Assembly: GCA_021847105.1 (NCBI GenBank)
Contig: JAJZUT010000022.1
Coordinates: forward strand, 1 to 57,980
Source of the DNA: Pseudomonadota bacterium
GTDB taxonomy: Bacteria; Pseudomonadota; Gammaproteobacteria; Steroidobacterales; Steroidobacteraceae
Direction of reading: 5' to 3'
Length of the DNA stretch: 57,980 nt
Within the stretch, counting starts at the first letter, position 1; every line of letters begins with the position of its first letter. The notes under the pieces were generated by a model. It was not told the origin of the DNA and searched no databases. It saw only the letters and a list, made by a program, of their open reading frames with translations. The position numbers and the translations under genes were made by a program. This document shows, in pieces, positions 44,133-53,309 of this stretch.

Positions 44133-47003
44133 TCAGCGCAGCAGTTCGACGATCGGCCGGGGGTTGGCGACGAAATACCCTTGAGCGTAGTCGACGCCGA
44201 TGCGGCCGAGCTCATCGAGCACCTGCTGCACTTCCACGCACTCGGCGATGATCTCGATCCCCAGCGTCCGACCCACCTTGCAGATCGCCTCGACCATGCT
44301 GCGGTCGACCGGATCGTCGGCGATGCGCCGCACGAACTGCCCGTCGATTTTCAGGAAATCCACGGGCAGGCTCTTCAAATACATGAAGGAAGACAGTCCC
44401 GTGCCGAAATCATCGAGCGCGAATTTGCAGCCACGGGTCTTCAGCTCACGCATCACAAACGCGGCGTTCGAAAGACTGGTCACCGCCGCGGTCTCGGTAA
44501 TCTCAAAGCACAGCGCCGCGGCGAGTTCGGCATCCTCCACCCGCTGCATCACGAAATCGATGAACGACTGGTCGTTGAGCGAGGTCCCGGAGAGGTTCAC
44601 CGCCAGCAACGGCAGCGGCTTGCCGAGCGCACGCCACTCGGCCAGATGCTGGATCGCGCGCCCCACCACCCAGCGATCGATCACCGACATGATGTTGTAG
44701 CGCTCGGCCGCGGGGATGAACTCCCCGGGCGGCACCAGCCGCCCGTCATCGTCGCGCAGACGCACCAGCAGTTCATTGAAGGAAGCCGCATCGCGGCGCA
44801 CCACCGGGCGGATGGGCTGGAAGAACAGTTCCAGCCGGTTCTCATCGACCGCGCGCGTCACGCGCGCCACCCAATGCATCTCCCGGTGGCGAGGGTGGCT
44901 CAGGCCGTCAGCCTCGTACAGATGCACGCGATTGCGGCCCTCGTCCTTGGCCGCGTAGCAGGCGATATCCGCTGCGCTCATCAGGTTGGCAACGCTCTCG
45001 GTGTCGGCGCTGATCTGCACCAGGCCGACGCTCGCACCCACCGACAGCGTGGTGCCTGCCCAGCTGAAGCGGAAATCGCGAATCGCCTGACGCACCCCCT
45101 CGGCAATGCGCGTCGCCTGCTCCACGGTGCAGTTCTCGAGCAGCACGCCGAACTCATCACCCCCGAGGCGCGCGATGGTGTCCGCGGCGCGCACCCGGGA
45201 CTGCAGCAGACCGGTGATGTCGCGCAGCAGCCGGTCCCCCGCCTGGTGACCACAGGTGTCGTTGACCACCTTGAACTGGTCCAAATCGATGTACAGCAGC
45301 GCATGCGCGCCCTCGCCGCGCTGCGCGGTGAGCACGGCTGCGTGCAGGCGGTTGTCAAATTCACGGCGGTTGATCAGCCCGGTGAGCGCATCGTGGCTCG
45401 CCTGATAGGACAGCGCGCGCTTCAGCCGTCGCTCGCGCGTGACGTCATGAAACACCATCACCGCGCCGATGACTCTGCCCTCGCGATCGCAGATCGGCGC
45501 TGCGGTCTCCTGAATCGCCACTTCGTGACCGGAGCGCGTGACCAGCACCGCGTGCTCGGTGGCCGCCTTGGGGCGGGCCTTGCCGAGCGCGCACAGCAGC
45601 GGGTTGTCGAGCGGCTCGCGCGTGAGCTCATCGATGAGCGTGAGCACCTCGGCGATCGGCCGGCCGCGCGCCTCATCGAGCCGCCAGGCGGTGAGGTTCT
45701 CGGCCACCGGATTGATGTACTCAATGCGCCCGTCGGCATCGGCGCTGATCACCGCATCGCCGATCGACTGCAGCGTGACCTGCGCGCGCTCCTTCTCGGC
45801 GAACACCTGCTGCTCGGCGCGCTTGCGCTCGGTGATATCGGTGATCGCACCTTCGTAACTGACGATCGCGCCGCTGGCGTCGCGCACCGCGCGGGCGTTC
45901 TCGAACACCACCACTGGCTCACCGTCGCGCCGGCGCAGCACGAACTCGGCATTGCGGATCTCACCTTGGCTCTCGACCTCGCCAATAAAGCGGGCGCGGT
46001 CCTGCGGATCCCAATAAAGCCTCGACACGTCTTCCATGGCGTAGAGCTCCTCGGCGCGCTCATAGCCCAGCATGGCCACGAACGCCGGGTTCACCGACTG
46101 CAGCCGCCCGTCGCGACCGCTCTGATAGACACCTTCGACGATGCTCTCGAACAGGCCGCGAAACTTCGCTTCGCTCGCCCGCAGCGCCTCCTCGGCCCGC
46201 CGGCGTGCGATGGCGATGCCAGCGATCTGCGCCGCGTGCGCCATGATGCGCAGTTCCCTCTGGCCGGGCAGCCCGGCCGTCGCGTGAAAGACACCGAGGC
46301 TGCCCAGCATGTGCCCGGCGCTGTCGCGGATCGGGGTCGACCAGGACGCATTCAGGCCCGCAGCAAGGACGCGCTCGCGGTGCGTCTCCCAAAACGGATC
46401 CTTGGCCACATCGGCCACCAGCACCTGGCGGCCGAGACTCACCGCCGCGGCGCACGAGCCGTTGCGGATGTCGATGTCACAGTGCTCGAGCGCTCTGCGC
46501 AGCGCCTCGGGAACCTTCGGTGCGACCAGATACGCGAAGGAGCGCCCGTCCTCGGACAGCACGGCGATGGCTCCGGCGGTACCGACACCGACCGATTCGA
46601 TGAAATGCGTCACCGAGGAGAGCGCCTCGGCGAGCGGGACGTTACCCGTGAGCCGCTCGAACACCTCGCGCTCGGCGCGGGCGACCCGCTCGGTGAGCTC
46701 CGACTCGTGCGCCCGGTAGGCGAGTTCGGCCGCCTCATCGGCCATCAGCCGCATCGACTGCACGATGCCGCGCCGCTCGGCGTCCATCGCCTCGAACTGC
46801 TGACTGACGAGCTTCAGCAGCACCGCGAGATCGGGCACTGCGGTGCCGCTGCGCAGCCGGGCTTCCTTCACCAGCGTCAGCAGCTGCGGATGCAGGCTCT
46901 CGCGCCGCTGCAGCCCCAGATCAGCCCGGATGATGGTCGTCGAGCCGCTCGTCAGACCGGGCGTGCTCTCGGCCGGTGGGTTTTGGGGTTCGGACGCAGG
47001 CAT
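44133..47003 (-). CDS. GAF-PAS-PAS-GGDEF-EAL cyclic-di-GMP enzyme (soluble)
   Basis: Protein of 956 residues from ATG 47003; in-frame ATG 47105 is an alternative, and neither has a clear Shine-Dalgarno. No membrane helix. A GAF domain (about 125-270: SSVTHFIESVGVGTAG, LVADVAKDPFWETHRE) is followed by two PAS domains (about 285-410 and 415-540), GGDEF (motif near residue 612, with RxxD inhibitory site RAAD five residues before) and EAL. In EAL the motif is ELLVRL (MorA/RmcA type), with VNLSGTSL, EITETAAV, DDFGTGLSS, LKIDGQFV, AECVE (Cys for the usual Gly/Phe) and QGYFV; the catalytic set appears complete. It senses a cytosolic small ligand and makes or degrades c-di-GMP, probably controlling the nearby polysaccharide genes. 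Confidence 0.93.
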   Translation of the reverse strand: MPASEPQNPPAESTPGLTSGSTTIIRADLGLQRRESLHPQLLTLVKEARLRSGTAVPDLAVLLKLVSQQFEAMDAERRGIVQSMRLMADEAAELAYRAHESELTERVARAEREVFERLTGNVPLAEALSSVTHFIESVGVGTAGAIAVLSEDGRSFAYLVAPKVPEALRRALEHCDIDIRNGSCAAAVSLGRQVLVADVAKDPFWETHRERVLAAGLNASWSTPIRDSAGHMLGSLGVFHATAGLPGQRELRIMAHAAQIAGIAIARRRAEEALRASEAKFRGLFESIVEGVYQSGRDGRLQSVNPAFVAMLGYERAEELYAMEDVSRLYWDPQDRARFIGEVESQGEIRNAEFVLRRRDGEPVVVFENARAVRDASGAIVSYEGAITDITERKRAEQQVFAEKERAQVTLQSIGDAVISADADGRIEYINPVAENLTAWRLDEARGRPIAEVLTLIDELTREPLDNPLLCALGKARPKAATEHAVLVTRSGHEVAIQETAAPICDREGRVIGAVMVFHDVTRERRLKRALSYQASHDALTGLINRREFDNRLHAAVLTAQRGEGAHALLYIDLDQFKVVNDTCGHQAGDRLLRDITGLLQSRVRAADTIARLGGDEFGVLLENCTVEQATRIAEGVRQAIRDFRFSWAGTTLSVGASVGLVQISADTESVANLMSAADIACYAAKDEGRNRVHLYEADGLSHPRHREMHWVARVTRAVDENRLELFFQPIRPVVRRDAASFNELLVRLRDDDGRLVPPGEFIPAAERYNIMSVIDRWVVGRAIQHLAEWRALGKPLPLLAVNLSGTSLNDQSFIDFVMQRVEDAELAAALCFEITETAAVTSLSNAAFVMRELKTRGCKFALDDFGTGLSSFMYLKSLPVDFLKIDGQFVRRIADDPVDRSMVEAICKVGRTLGIEIIAECVEVQQVLDELGRIGVDYAQGYFVANPRPIVELLR

Positions 47004-47567
47004 GGCGTGGGGGTCAGTAGGCGACGGCCGGCCGCACTCAGACCCAGCCGTGCCGAACGACGGCAGCAGCTCTGACCCAAAGGGCGCGCGGCGGCGCCGG
47101 TCCATCGAACCGTATCCCAGTCTGCATGACGTTCTTGCTTTGTGCGGGGGCCCCCTTCGGGGGCAGGGATGATTTAACAGTAGCGCGCCGGCTCTCCGGC
47201 TGCACCCGCACATTGAAAAACCGTGAATTTAGACGCGCTTTCGGCCGGCCAACCCGTCCCCCCCACCCCCGCGGCGTGAACGGGTTAACGCCTTGCGAAG
47301 TCGACGGTCCTGCACTCTGTGGCGACTGGGAGTGACCTGTCGCGGTGAGTCGTGCGGTGACGGGCGCGCCAGTCCCGGAACGCGCAACACAGGTCCCCCC
47401 GGATGCGGGGTGATGCAGCGGGTGCCTGCCTTAAGACCCTTGCTCGGCGTGATCGCCGCAAGCGCACGCTCTGCACACGAACGCCCCGCCTGCGCGGGCG
47501 ACAGCAGTCAGCGCGAGGGTACCGGCTCAATGAGTCCCCACACCGCACCTTGCCGGGCAGGCCGACC
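47004..47567. other. 564-bp intergenic region upstream of the c-di-GMP enzyme gene
   Basis: Holds the promoter of the minus-strand GGDEF-EAL gene and the 3' flank of srkA. A small GC hairpin GCCCCC-TTC-GGGGGC lies at 47150-47164, and a relatively AT-rich patch at 47210-47235 may be promoter. No gene or RNA recognised. Confidence 0.45.
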
Positions 47568-48596
47568 TCACCGCGCCAGCAGCGGCGGCTCATCAATGGC
47601 CGCAATCTGTTCGGCCAGATCGCGCAGATAGCCCTCCCAGTGCCGCCCCTCGCCGAACCACGGGAAGGCGCGCGGGAAGGCCGGATCGCTCCAGCGCTCG
47701 CAGACCCAGGCGGCGTGATGCAGCATGCGCAGGGCCCGCAGCGGCTCGATCAGGCGCAGCTCCCCGTAATCGAGCTGCGCGAACTGCTCGTAGCCAGCGA
47801 GCAGCTCCGCCCACTGTGCCTGCTGCTCGGGCGGCTCCCCGGACAGCAGCATCCACAAATCCTGAATGCGCGGCGCCATGGCGCAATCATCGAGATCGAC
47901 AAAGCGCGGTCCCCACTCGGCCCAGAGGAGGTTGCCGAGATGGCAGTCGCCGTGCACCCGGATGAGCCGCACCGGGGCCACTTCCCCATACACCTGCGCG
48001 ATGCGCTCCAGGAGCTGCGTGCTCAGCCGGGCATAGTTCTCTTGCAGCGCCGCCGGCAGCAGCGGCGAGGCGAGCACCGTCCGCCGGGCCTGCACCCCGT
48101 AGCGCTGGGCGTCGATGGGCGGCCGACGGGCGAAGGGCCGGCGCGCGCCCACCTGGTGCATCCGGGCCAGCGTCCGCCCGAGCAGTTCGCGCGCCCCTGG
48201 CGCGTCGAGCTCCGGCTCTCGCCCCGCCAGACATTCAAACGCGGCGAAGCGGAACCCCGCCTGGCGAAACAGGGTCTCGCCCTCGAGCACGATGGGCGCC
48301 GCCACCGGCAGCTCCTCGGCCGCAAGCTCGGCCGTGAAGGCATGCTCCTCGAGAATCTGTGCGTCGCTCCAGCGCCCCGGACGGTAGAACTTCAGCACCC
48401 GGAAGCCGCCCGCACTGCCGAGCCGATAGACTCGGTTCTCGTAGCTGTTCAGCGCCAGCAGCCGCCCGTCGGGCTCGAACCCGGCCGCCTCGGCGGCCTC
48501 GAGCACCCGCTCGGGCGTGAGCGTGGCGAAAGGATGAAGCTCGGTACCAGGTCTCACGTTCCCGTCACGCGTTTTGTTTATCATCTCGACGTTCAT
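47568..48596 (-). CDS. srkA: Stress response kinase SrkA (YihE-type Ser/Thr kinase)
   Basis: Protein of 342 residues (ATG 48596; ATG 48584 four codons in is an alternative). It has the choline/aminoglycoside-kinase-like fold of SrkA, which protects stressed cells by phosphorylating proteins. Motifs: LNSYENRVYRL and FRVLKFYRPGRWSDAQILEEH (ATP-binding Lys), VHGDCHLGNLLW (catalytic Asp and Asn), FVDLDDCAMAPRIQDLW (metal Asp) and the C-terminal FPWFGEGRHWEGYLRDLAEQ. All catalytic residues are intact. It is divergent from galE with only about 22 bp between start codons, so the promoters of one or both genes lie inside the opposite coding sequence. Confidence 0.93.
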   Translation of the reverse strand: MNVEMINKTRDGNVRPGTELHPFATLTPERVLEAAEAAGFEPDGRLLALNSYENRVYRLGSAGGFRVLKFYRPGRWSDAQILEEHAFTAELAAEELPVAAPIVLEGETLFRQAGFRFAAFECLAGREPELDAPGARELLGRTLARMHQVGARRPFARRPPIDAQRYGVQARRTVLASPLLPAALQENYARLSTQLLERIAQVYGEVAPVRLIRVHGDCHLGNLLWAEWGPRFVDLDDCAMAPRIQDLWMLLSGEPPEQQAQWAELLAGYEQFAQLDYGELRLIEPLRALRMLHHAAWVCERWSDPAFPRAFPWFGEGRHWEGYLRDLAEQIAAIDEPPLLAR

Positions 48597-48618
48597 GGAC
48601 TTACGGACACATTCTGGC

Positions 48619-49614
48619 ATGAAACATTCGGGGATCCTCGTCACGGGCGGCGCCGGGTACATCGGCAGCCACGTCGTTCTGCAGCTGCGGGCCCGCGGGG
48701 AGCGGGTCGTCGTCCTCGACGATCTGTCGCGCGGCTTCCGCCAGGCGGTGCTGGACACCCCGCTCGTGGTCGGCAAGGTGGGTGATCGCGAGACCGTGCT
48801 CAAGGTGCTGCAGGCGCACCAGATCGACACCGTGATGCACTTTGCCGCCTACACCATCGTGCCGGAATCGGTCAGCGAGCCGCTGAAGTACTACGGCAAC
48901 AACACCTGCTCGACCCGCTCGCTGCTCGAGTCCTGTCTCGAGGCCGGGGTCAAGCACTTCGTGTTCTCCTCCACCGCGGCGGTCTACGGCATTCCGGCCG
49001 CCGGAGTCGCCGCCGAAGACACCCCGACCGCACCGATCAATCCCTATGGCACCTCAAAGCTGATGTCCGAGTGGATGCTGCGCGATGTCTCGGCCGCCTC
49101 TGCCCTGAAGCACGTGGCGCTGCGCTACTTCAATGTAGCCGGTTCAGACTCGCAGGGACGGGTCGGTCAGGCCACACCTAAGGCAACGCTCCTAATCAAG
49201 GTGGCGTGCGAGCACGTCGTCGGCAAGCGCCCGGAGGTGGCGATCTACGGGACCGACTACGCGACGCCCGATGGCACCGGCGTGCGCGACTACATTCACG
49301 TCGAGGATCTGGCCACCGCGCACCTGGATGCGCTCGAGTACCTGCGCAGCGGCGGGGACTCCACCGTGCTCAACGTCGGATACGGTCACGGCTACAGCGT
49401 GCGCGAGGTGCTGCAGAGCGTGGAGCGCGTCTCGGGTCAGAAACTCAAGATCCGCGAGGAGCCGCGTCGGCCCGGCGATCCGCCGGCGCTGGTTGCGCGC
49501 GCCGAGCGCATCCGGCAGGCGCTCGGCTGGCAGCCGCGGCTCGATGACCTCGACACCATCGTGCGCACCGCGCTCGAGTGGGAGCGGCATCTGCAACGCG
49601 CCCCGTGGAGCTGA
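48619..49614 (+). CDS. galE: UDP-glucose 4-epimerase
   Basis: Protein of 331 residues from ATG 48619 (MKHSGILVTGG); an in-frame ATG at 48595 would overlap srkA's start. Extended SDR fold: NAD-binding VTGGAGYIGSHVVLQL, VMHFAAYTIVPESV, catalytic Ser region FSSTAAVYG, YxxxK as YGTSK (NPYGTSKLMSEWML), then LRYFNVAGSD and IYGTDYATPDGTGVRDYIHVEDL (split here), typical of GalE. It interconverts UDP-glucose and UDP-galactose (or the N-acetyl forms) in the cytosol for polysaccharide synthesis. The kinase operon starts 33 bp downstream on the same strand. No Shine-Dalgarno precedes the start, and a TATCAT element at 48579-48584 could be a -10 box giving a very short or leaderless transcript. Confidence 0.94.
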   Translation: MKHSGILVTGGAGYIGSHVVLQLRARGERVVVLDDLSRGFRQAVLDTPLVVGKVGDRETVLKVLQAHQIDTVMHFAAYTIVPESVSEPLKYYGNNTCSTRSLLESCLEAGVKHFVFSSTAAVYGIPAAGVAAEDTPTAPINPYGTSKLMSEWMLRDVSAASALKHVALRYFNVAGSDSQGRVGQATPKATLLIKVACEHVVGKRPEVAIYGTDYATPDGTGVRDYIHVEDLATAHLDALEYLRSGGDSTVLNVGYGHGYSVREVLQSVERVSGQKLKIREEPRRPGDPPALVARAERIRQALGWQPRLDDLDTIVRTALEWERHLQRAPWS

Positions 49615-49647
49615 TCGGCTCGATGGAATAAGTCACGCCGGAGTAGA

Positions 49648-51132
49648 ATGAGCGCGATGCGGTGGCTGCGCCCTAAGTCCCTCACGGGGCTGATGCTTCT
49701 CGGCCTGGCGCTCCTCGCGCTGCCGTTGCTCGTGGCCATTGTCACGGCTGCGCTGCAGTTTCGCAGGCTCTCCACGACCGGCCAGAAGATCGTCATCGAG
49801 GGCGTGACCGCCGCCCGCGAGAGCCAACGCCTGTTCAGCGAGATCGATTCGCTGGAGCGCACGGCGCGCCTGTACGACGTACTCGATGATCCGCGGCTGC
49901 TGCAGCTCTACAAGCATCAGGACGAACTGCTCTCCGCGACACGAGGGGAGTTGTATGCGCACGCCACCGAGGGCACGCGCCAGACTCTGATGCAGCTGGC
50001 GGACGTCCAGCGGCAGATCCGCACGCGGGTGCTCACCACGCCCCCCGGCACGCAGGCCGCCAATGCTGCCGGCCTCGGCAAGCTCTTTGCGCAGCTCGGC
50101 TCGCTCGTCGACCGGACCGCACAGCAGAGCAATGCGCAGATCGACGCCGAATTGGCGCTGCTGCGCCACCTCACCGATCAGGCGCGCGAGCGACTGTTCT
50201 GGCAGGCCGCCCTGCTGCTGCCGCTCACCCTGCTGGCCATCTACATGTTGGCGCTCGCGGTCGGTCGACCGCTACGCCACATCGACCGCGCCATCAGCGA
50301 TCTCGGTCACGGGCGGCTGCACGAGAGCATCACCGTCACGGGACCACACGATCTTGAGCGCCTCGGCGGTCAGCTCGAGTGGTTGCGGCTGCGACTGATC
50401 GAGCTCGCCGAGGAGCGCAACCGGTTCCTGCGCCACATGTCGCACGAGCTCAAGACCCCGCTTGCCAACATCCGCGAAGGCACCGATCTGCTGATGGACG
50501 GGGCCGTCGGTGAGCTCGACCCGAATCAGCGCGAGGTGACCGCGATCCTGCGCGACAACGGCATCCAGCTGCAGCGCATGATCGAGAACCTGCTGTCCTT
50601 CAGTGCCTGGCAGACCTCAAGCGTTGGGCTGGAAACCAGCGAGTTTCGACTCCGCCCCGTCGTCAAACAGGTGCTTGAGAACCAACAGCTGACGCTCCTC
50701 TCGCAGCGCATGCGTCTCGATGTGCAGGTCGATGACGTAACACTGTTCGCGGACCGCAGCAAAGTCCGCCTGATTCTCGAGAACTTGGTGTCGAACGCGA
50801 TCAAGTACTCGCCCAAAGGTGGCACCGTCCACATCCTCGGGCACGGTGCGGGGCCGCATCTGATTCTCGACGTGGCCGACACCGGCCCGGGCATTCCAAA
50901 GGAAGACCGAGAGCACGTCTTTCGTGCGTTCTATACCGGCCGGGCCACGACCGGCATCTCCGTCAAGGGCACCGGCATCGGACTCTCGGTGGTGTTGGAA
51001 TTCGTCACCGCCCACGGCGGCACAGTGCAGATCATCGATGGCCAATACCCTGGCGCGCACTTTCGCATACGGATGCCACGCGTCGTTCGCAACCAACCAC
51101 CCGAAAGGGGAAAGCAAGCTCATGCCGCCTGA
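49648..51132 (+). CDS. Sensor histidine kinase of the GlrK/QseE type
   Basis: Protein of 494 residues. Two membrane helices (LMLLGLALLALPLLVAIVTA and ALLLPLTLLAIYMLALAV) flank a periplasmic helical sensor of about 150 residues; a HAMP segment follows. The kinase core has the phospho-acceptor His266 (RHMSHELKTPLANIREG), N box LILENLVSNAIKYSP, G1 DTGPGIP and G2 GTGIGLSVV. Size and layout match GlrK/QseE, which senses envelope stress and phosphorylates GlrR/QseF. It is first of a three-gene operon: the lipoprotein gene overlaps its end by 11 bp. All catalytic motifs are intact, unlike the cognate regulator's sigma-54 motif. The signal is unknown. Confidence 0.92.
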   Translation: MSAMRWLRPKSLTGLMLLGLALLALPLLVAIVTAALQFRRLSTTGQKIVIEGVTAARESQRLFSEIDSLERTARLYDVLDDPRLLQLYKHQDELLSATRGELYAHATEGTRQTLMQLADVQRQIRTRVLTTPPGTQAANAAGLGKLFAQLGSLVDRTAQQSNAQIDAELALLRHLTDQARERLFWQAALLLPLTLLAIYMLALAVGRPLRHIDRAISDLGHGRLHESITVTGPHDLERLGGQLEWLRLRLIELAEERNRFLRHMSHELKTPLANIREGTDLLMDGAVGELDPNQREVTAILRDNGIQLQRMIENLLSFSAWQTSSVGLETSEFRLRPVVKQVLENQQLTLLSQRMRLDVQVDDVTLFADRSKVRLILENLVSNAIKYSPKGGTVHILGHGAGPHLILDVADTGPGIPKEDREHVFRAFYTGRATTGISVKGTGIGLSVVLEFVTAHGGTVQIIDGQYPGAHFRIRMPRVVRNQPPERGKQAHAA

Positions 51133-51775
51133 TATGACGCTGATTCGCAAGACCTCGATCGTCACACTTGCAATAAGTTCCCTGGCGCTCGGCGCGTGCG
51201 CCAACATGCCGCCGCTGCTGATGCCCTACTCAGGCCCGGCGCATCACGCCGCGGAAACACACCGCGCGCCTCCGGCACCGAACCCAGAGCGGCTCACTGA
51301 GGACATGGCTCTACTCAACACATGGTTCGAGGCGCCGAACAGCGCGCAGAGCGCCCAGCTCAATGCAGCCGAAGCCGCCTATCAGCGCACGCAGGCACCG
51401 AGCGAGCAACTGCGCTTGGCGCTGCTGCTCAGCATTCCGGGTACGCCGAGCTCGAATCTGCCGCGCGCGCAGCGACTGCTGAAGGGTCTGGTACAAGATC
51501 CAGGCAGCGCACTATTGCCGTCGGAACGTACGCTCGCGCAATTCACGCTCGCTTTGGTCGCAAATCAGTTGACCCAGAACGCAGAAAGCCGCACGCTACA
51601 AACAGGCACTGCGGCCAAGATTGCGCAGTTGAAAGCGCAGCTCGACGCGGTAACCGAGCAAGATGTCGCTCTCCGGCGACAACTCGAACAGGCGCGCGCC
51701 AAACTGGCCGCGATTGCCAACATCGAGAAGTCGTTGAATGAGGGCAAGCTAGGTACAACGGGACCCCCGAAGTGA
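51122..51775 (+). CDS. QseG-like lipoprotein
   Basis: Protein of 217 residues starting at ATG 51122 inside the kinase gene's last codons. The N-terminal lipobox LGAC (SLALGACANM, Cys near residue 26) marks an outer-membrane or periplasmic lipoprotein. The rest is helical: an early segment RLTEDMALLNTWFEAPNSAQ and a C-terminal coiled coil KIAQLKAQLDAVTEQDVALR with heptad-like Leu/Ala spacing. In enterobacteria the gene between glrK and glrR is qseG (yfhG), a lipoprotein that modulates the kinase; the position, size and coiled coil match, though residue identity is low to the eye. It probably interacts with the kinase's periplasmic domain. The stop overlaps the start region of the regulator gene. 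Confidence 0.8.
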   Translation: MPPDMTLIRKTSIVTLAISSLALGACANMPPLLMPYSGPAHHAAETHRAPPAPNPERLTEDMALLNTWFEAPNSAQSAQLNAAEAAYQRTQAPSEQLRLALLLSIPGTPSSNLPRAQRLLKGLVQDPGSALLPSERTLAQFTLALVANQLTQNAESRTLQTGTAAKIAQLKAQLDAVTEQDVALRRQLEQARAKLAAIANIEKSLNEGKLGTTGPPK

Positions 51776-51777
51776 AC

Positions 51778-53163
51778 ATGCCCTCTCAGCTGATGCCGAC
51801 AGACACGCGAAAACCACCGCTCTCGCCGACGCGGCACAAGCCACGGATCCTCGTCGTCGATGACGATCCGGGACTGCTGCGGCTGTTGACCATCCGTCTG
51901 CGGGCAGAAAATTATGACGTGGAGGCTGTCGAGGGCGGACCACAGGCACTGGCAGCGGCTGGGCGCTTCCGTCCCGACTTGGTGATCACTGATCTGCGCA
52001 TGGAGCCGATGGATGGCATCAGCTTGCTGAAGGAACTGCAAGTGCGCTGGCCAGGACTGAAAGTCATTATGCTCACCGCGCACGGAACCATTCCCGATGC
52101 GGTGCAGGCGACCCAGATGGGCGCATTCGGCTTTTTGACCAAGCCCGTCGAGAAGCAGGAGCTGCTTGATCAGGTGCAGAAGGCGTTGCGCATCTCAGGG
52201 TTCAGCGCCTCGGATGAAAACTGGCGCGCCGCCATCATCACCCGCAGCGCGGTCATGGAGGAGAAGCTGGCCCAGGCGCACATGGTGGCCGGCACCGATG
52301 CGCGTGTGCTGATCACCGGGGAGAGTGGCACTGGCAAGGAGCTGCTCGCCAAAGCCATCCACCTGGCGAGCCCGCGGCGGCACAAGCCGTTCGTCGCCGT
52401 CAATTGCGGCGCCATAGCCGAGAACGTGCTCGAGATAGAGCTCTTCGGCCAGGAAAAAGTCGCATCGACCGGCGCCACGACACAGCATCCGGGACTGTTC
52501 TCGACCACCGACGGCGGCACGGTGATGCTGGATGAAATCGGCGACCTGCCGCTTAGGCTGCAGGTCAAGCTGTTGCGTGTGCTCCAAGAGGGCGTCATCC
52601 GGCCGGTAGGCGGTACGCAAGCCCTGCCTGTCAACGTGCGGGTCATTTCCGCCACGCACCGTGACTTGCAGCAGCTGCTCGCCCAGGGCCAGTTCCGCGA
52701 GGACCTGTACTACCGGCTGAATGTGGTCCACATCGAGATGCCCTCCCTCGGCCGCCGCCGCGAGGACATTCCGCTCCTGGTGGCCCATTTCCTCGCCCAG
52801 ATTGCACAGGAGACCGGCCAGCGCAAGATCTATGCGCCCGAGGCGGTCGAGCTGCTCGCGACCGCCGACTGGCCCGGCAATATTCGCCAGCTGCAAAATG
52901 TAGTCCGTCAGAATGTCGCGCTGTCTCAGGCGCCCATCATCCCGGTCGAGCTAGTGCAGCAATCTCTGGGTGGCGGTCCAGGCCACTTGCCCTCATTCGA
53001 TGAGGCCCGGGACGAATTCACCCGCAGCTACCTCTCGCAGATCCTGCAGATCACCGGCGGCAACGTCACCCAGGCAGCACGCCTCGCCAAGCGCAATCGC
53101 ACGGACTTCTACAAGCTGCTTTCCCGCCACCAGCTCACCGCGGAAGAGTTCAAGCAGCGCTGA
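51778..53163 (+). CDS. GlrR/QseF-type response regulator with a degenerate GAFTGA motif
   Basis: Protein of 461 residues from ATG 51778 (GTG 51772 is an in-frame alternative overlapping the lipoprotein stop). The receiver domain has the phospho-acceptor Asp (VITDLRM, about residue 72), Thr in MLTAHG and Lys in LTKPVE. The AAA+ domain has Walker A GESGTGKE, Walker B GGTVMLDEIGD and the Arg finger region FREDLYYRLN. The C-terminal Fis-type helix-turn-helix ITGGNVTQAARLAKRNRTDF is close to GlrR. However the sigma-54 contact loop, normally GAFTGA, reads VASTGA (residues 228-233) with no length change. Last gene of the kinase/lipoprotein operon, followed by a terminator hairpin. It may be unable to activate sigma-54 promoters in the usual way. 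Confidence 0.92.
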   Translation: MPSQLMPTDTRKPPLSPTRHKPRILVVDDDPGLLRLLTIRLRAENYDVEAVEGGPQALAAAGRFRPDLVITDLRMEPMDGISLLKELQVRWPGLKVIMLTAHGTIPDAVQATQMGAFGFLTKPVEKQELLDQVQKALRISGFSASDENWRAAIITRSAVMEEKLAQAHMVAGTDARVLITGESGTGKELLAKAIHLASPRRHKPFVAVNCGAIAENVLEIELFGQEKVASTGATTQHPGLFSTTDGGTVMLDEIGDLPLRLQVKLLRVLQEGVIRPVGGTQALPVNVRVISATHRDLQQLLAQGQFREDLYYRLNVVHIEMPSLGRRREDIPLLVAHFLAQIAQETGQRKIYAPEAVELLATADWPGNIRQLQNVVRQNVALSQAPIIPVELVQQSLGGGPGHLPSFDEARDEFTRSYLSQILQITGGNVTQAARLAKRNRTDFYKLLSRHQLTAEEFKQR

Positions 53164-53169
53164 GTCCTC

Positions 53170-53202
53170 TGAGGGGCGCTCACCGCAGTGTGACGCCCCT
53201 CA
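53170..53202 (+). terminator. Hairpin terminator of the two-component operon
   Basis: TGAGGGGCG (53170-53178) pairs with CGCCCCTCA (53194-53202); inside, CAC and GTG can extend the stem around CGCA. It begins 6 bp after the regulator's stop codon. A weakly T-rich CGAATTTC follows, not a true U-tract. Confidence 0.75.
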
Positions 53203-53279
53203 CGAATTTCAATATCCGCCCCGCATTCCGGCCCCTGACGGGTCCGGTGGGGCCTCAATTCAGCTTAAGCTGTCATCTA

Positions 53280-53309
53280 GCGGACACTGGGGTCTTGTAG
53301 AGTGTCCGC
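53280..53309 (+). promoter_or_regulatory. Perfect 9-bp hairpin upstream of the 61-residue gene
   Basis: GCGGACACT (53280-53288) and AGTGTCCGC (53301-53309) are perfect inverted copies around a 12-nt loop, followed by ATTTAGATA. A separate 12-bp perfect palindrome CAGCTTAAGCTG lies at 53261-53272 just upstream. Both sit within 160 bp of the small gene's start, so they may be an operator and a leader or second terminator. Confidence 0.45.

Noticed and set aside
44019..47075. A 1018-codon open frame antisense to the second GGDEF-EAL gene
   Set aside because: Same kind of shadow: biased composition, no ribosome-binding site, no family signature.
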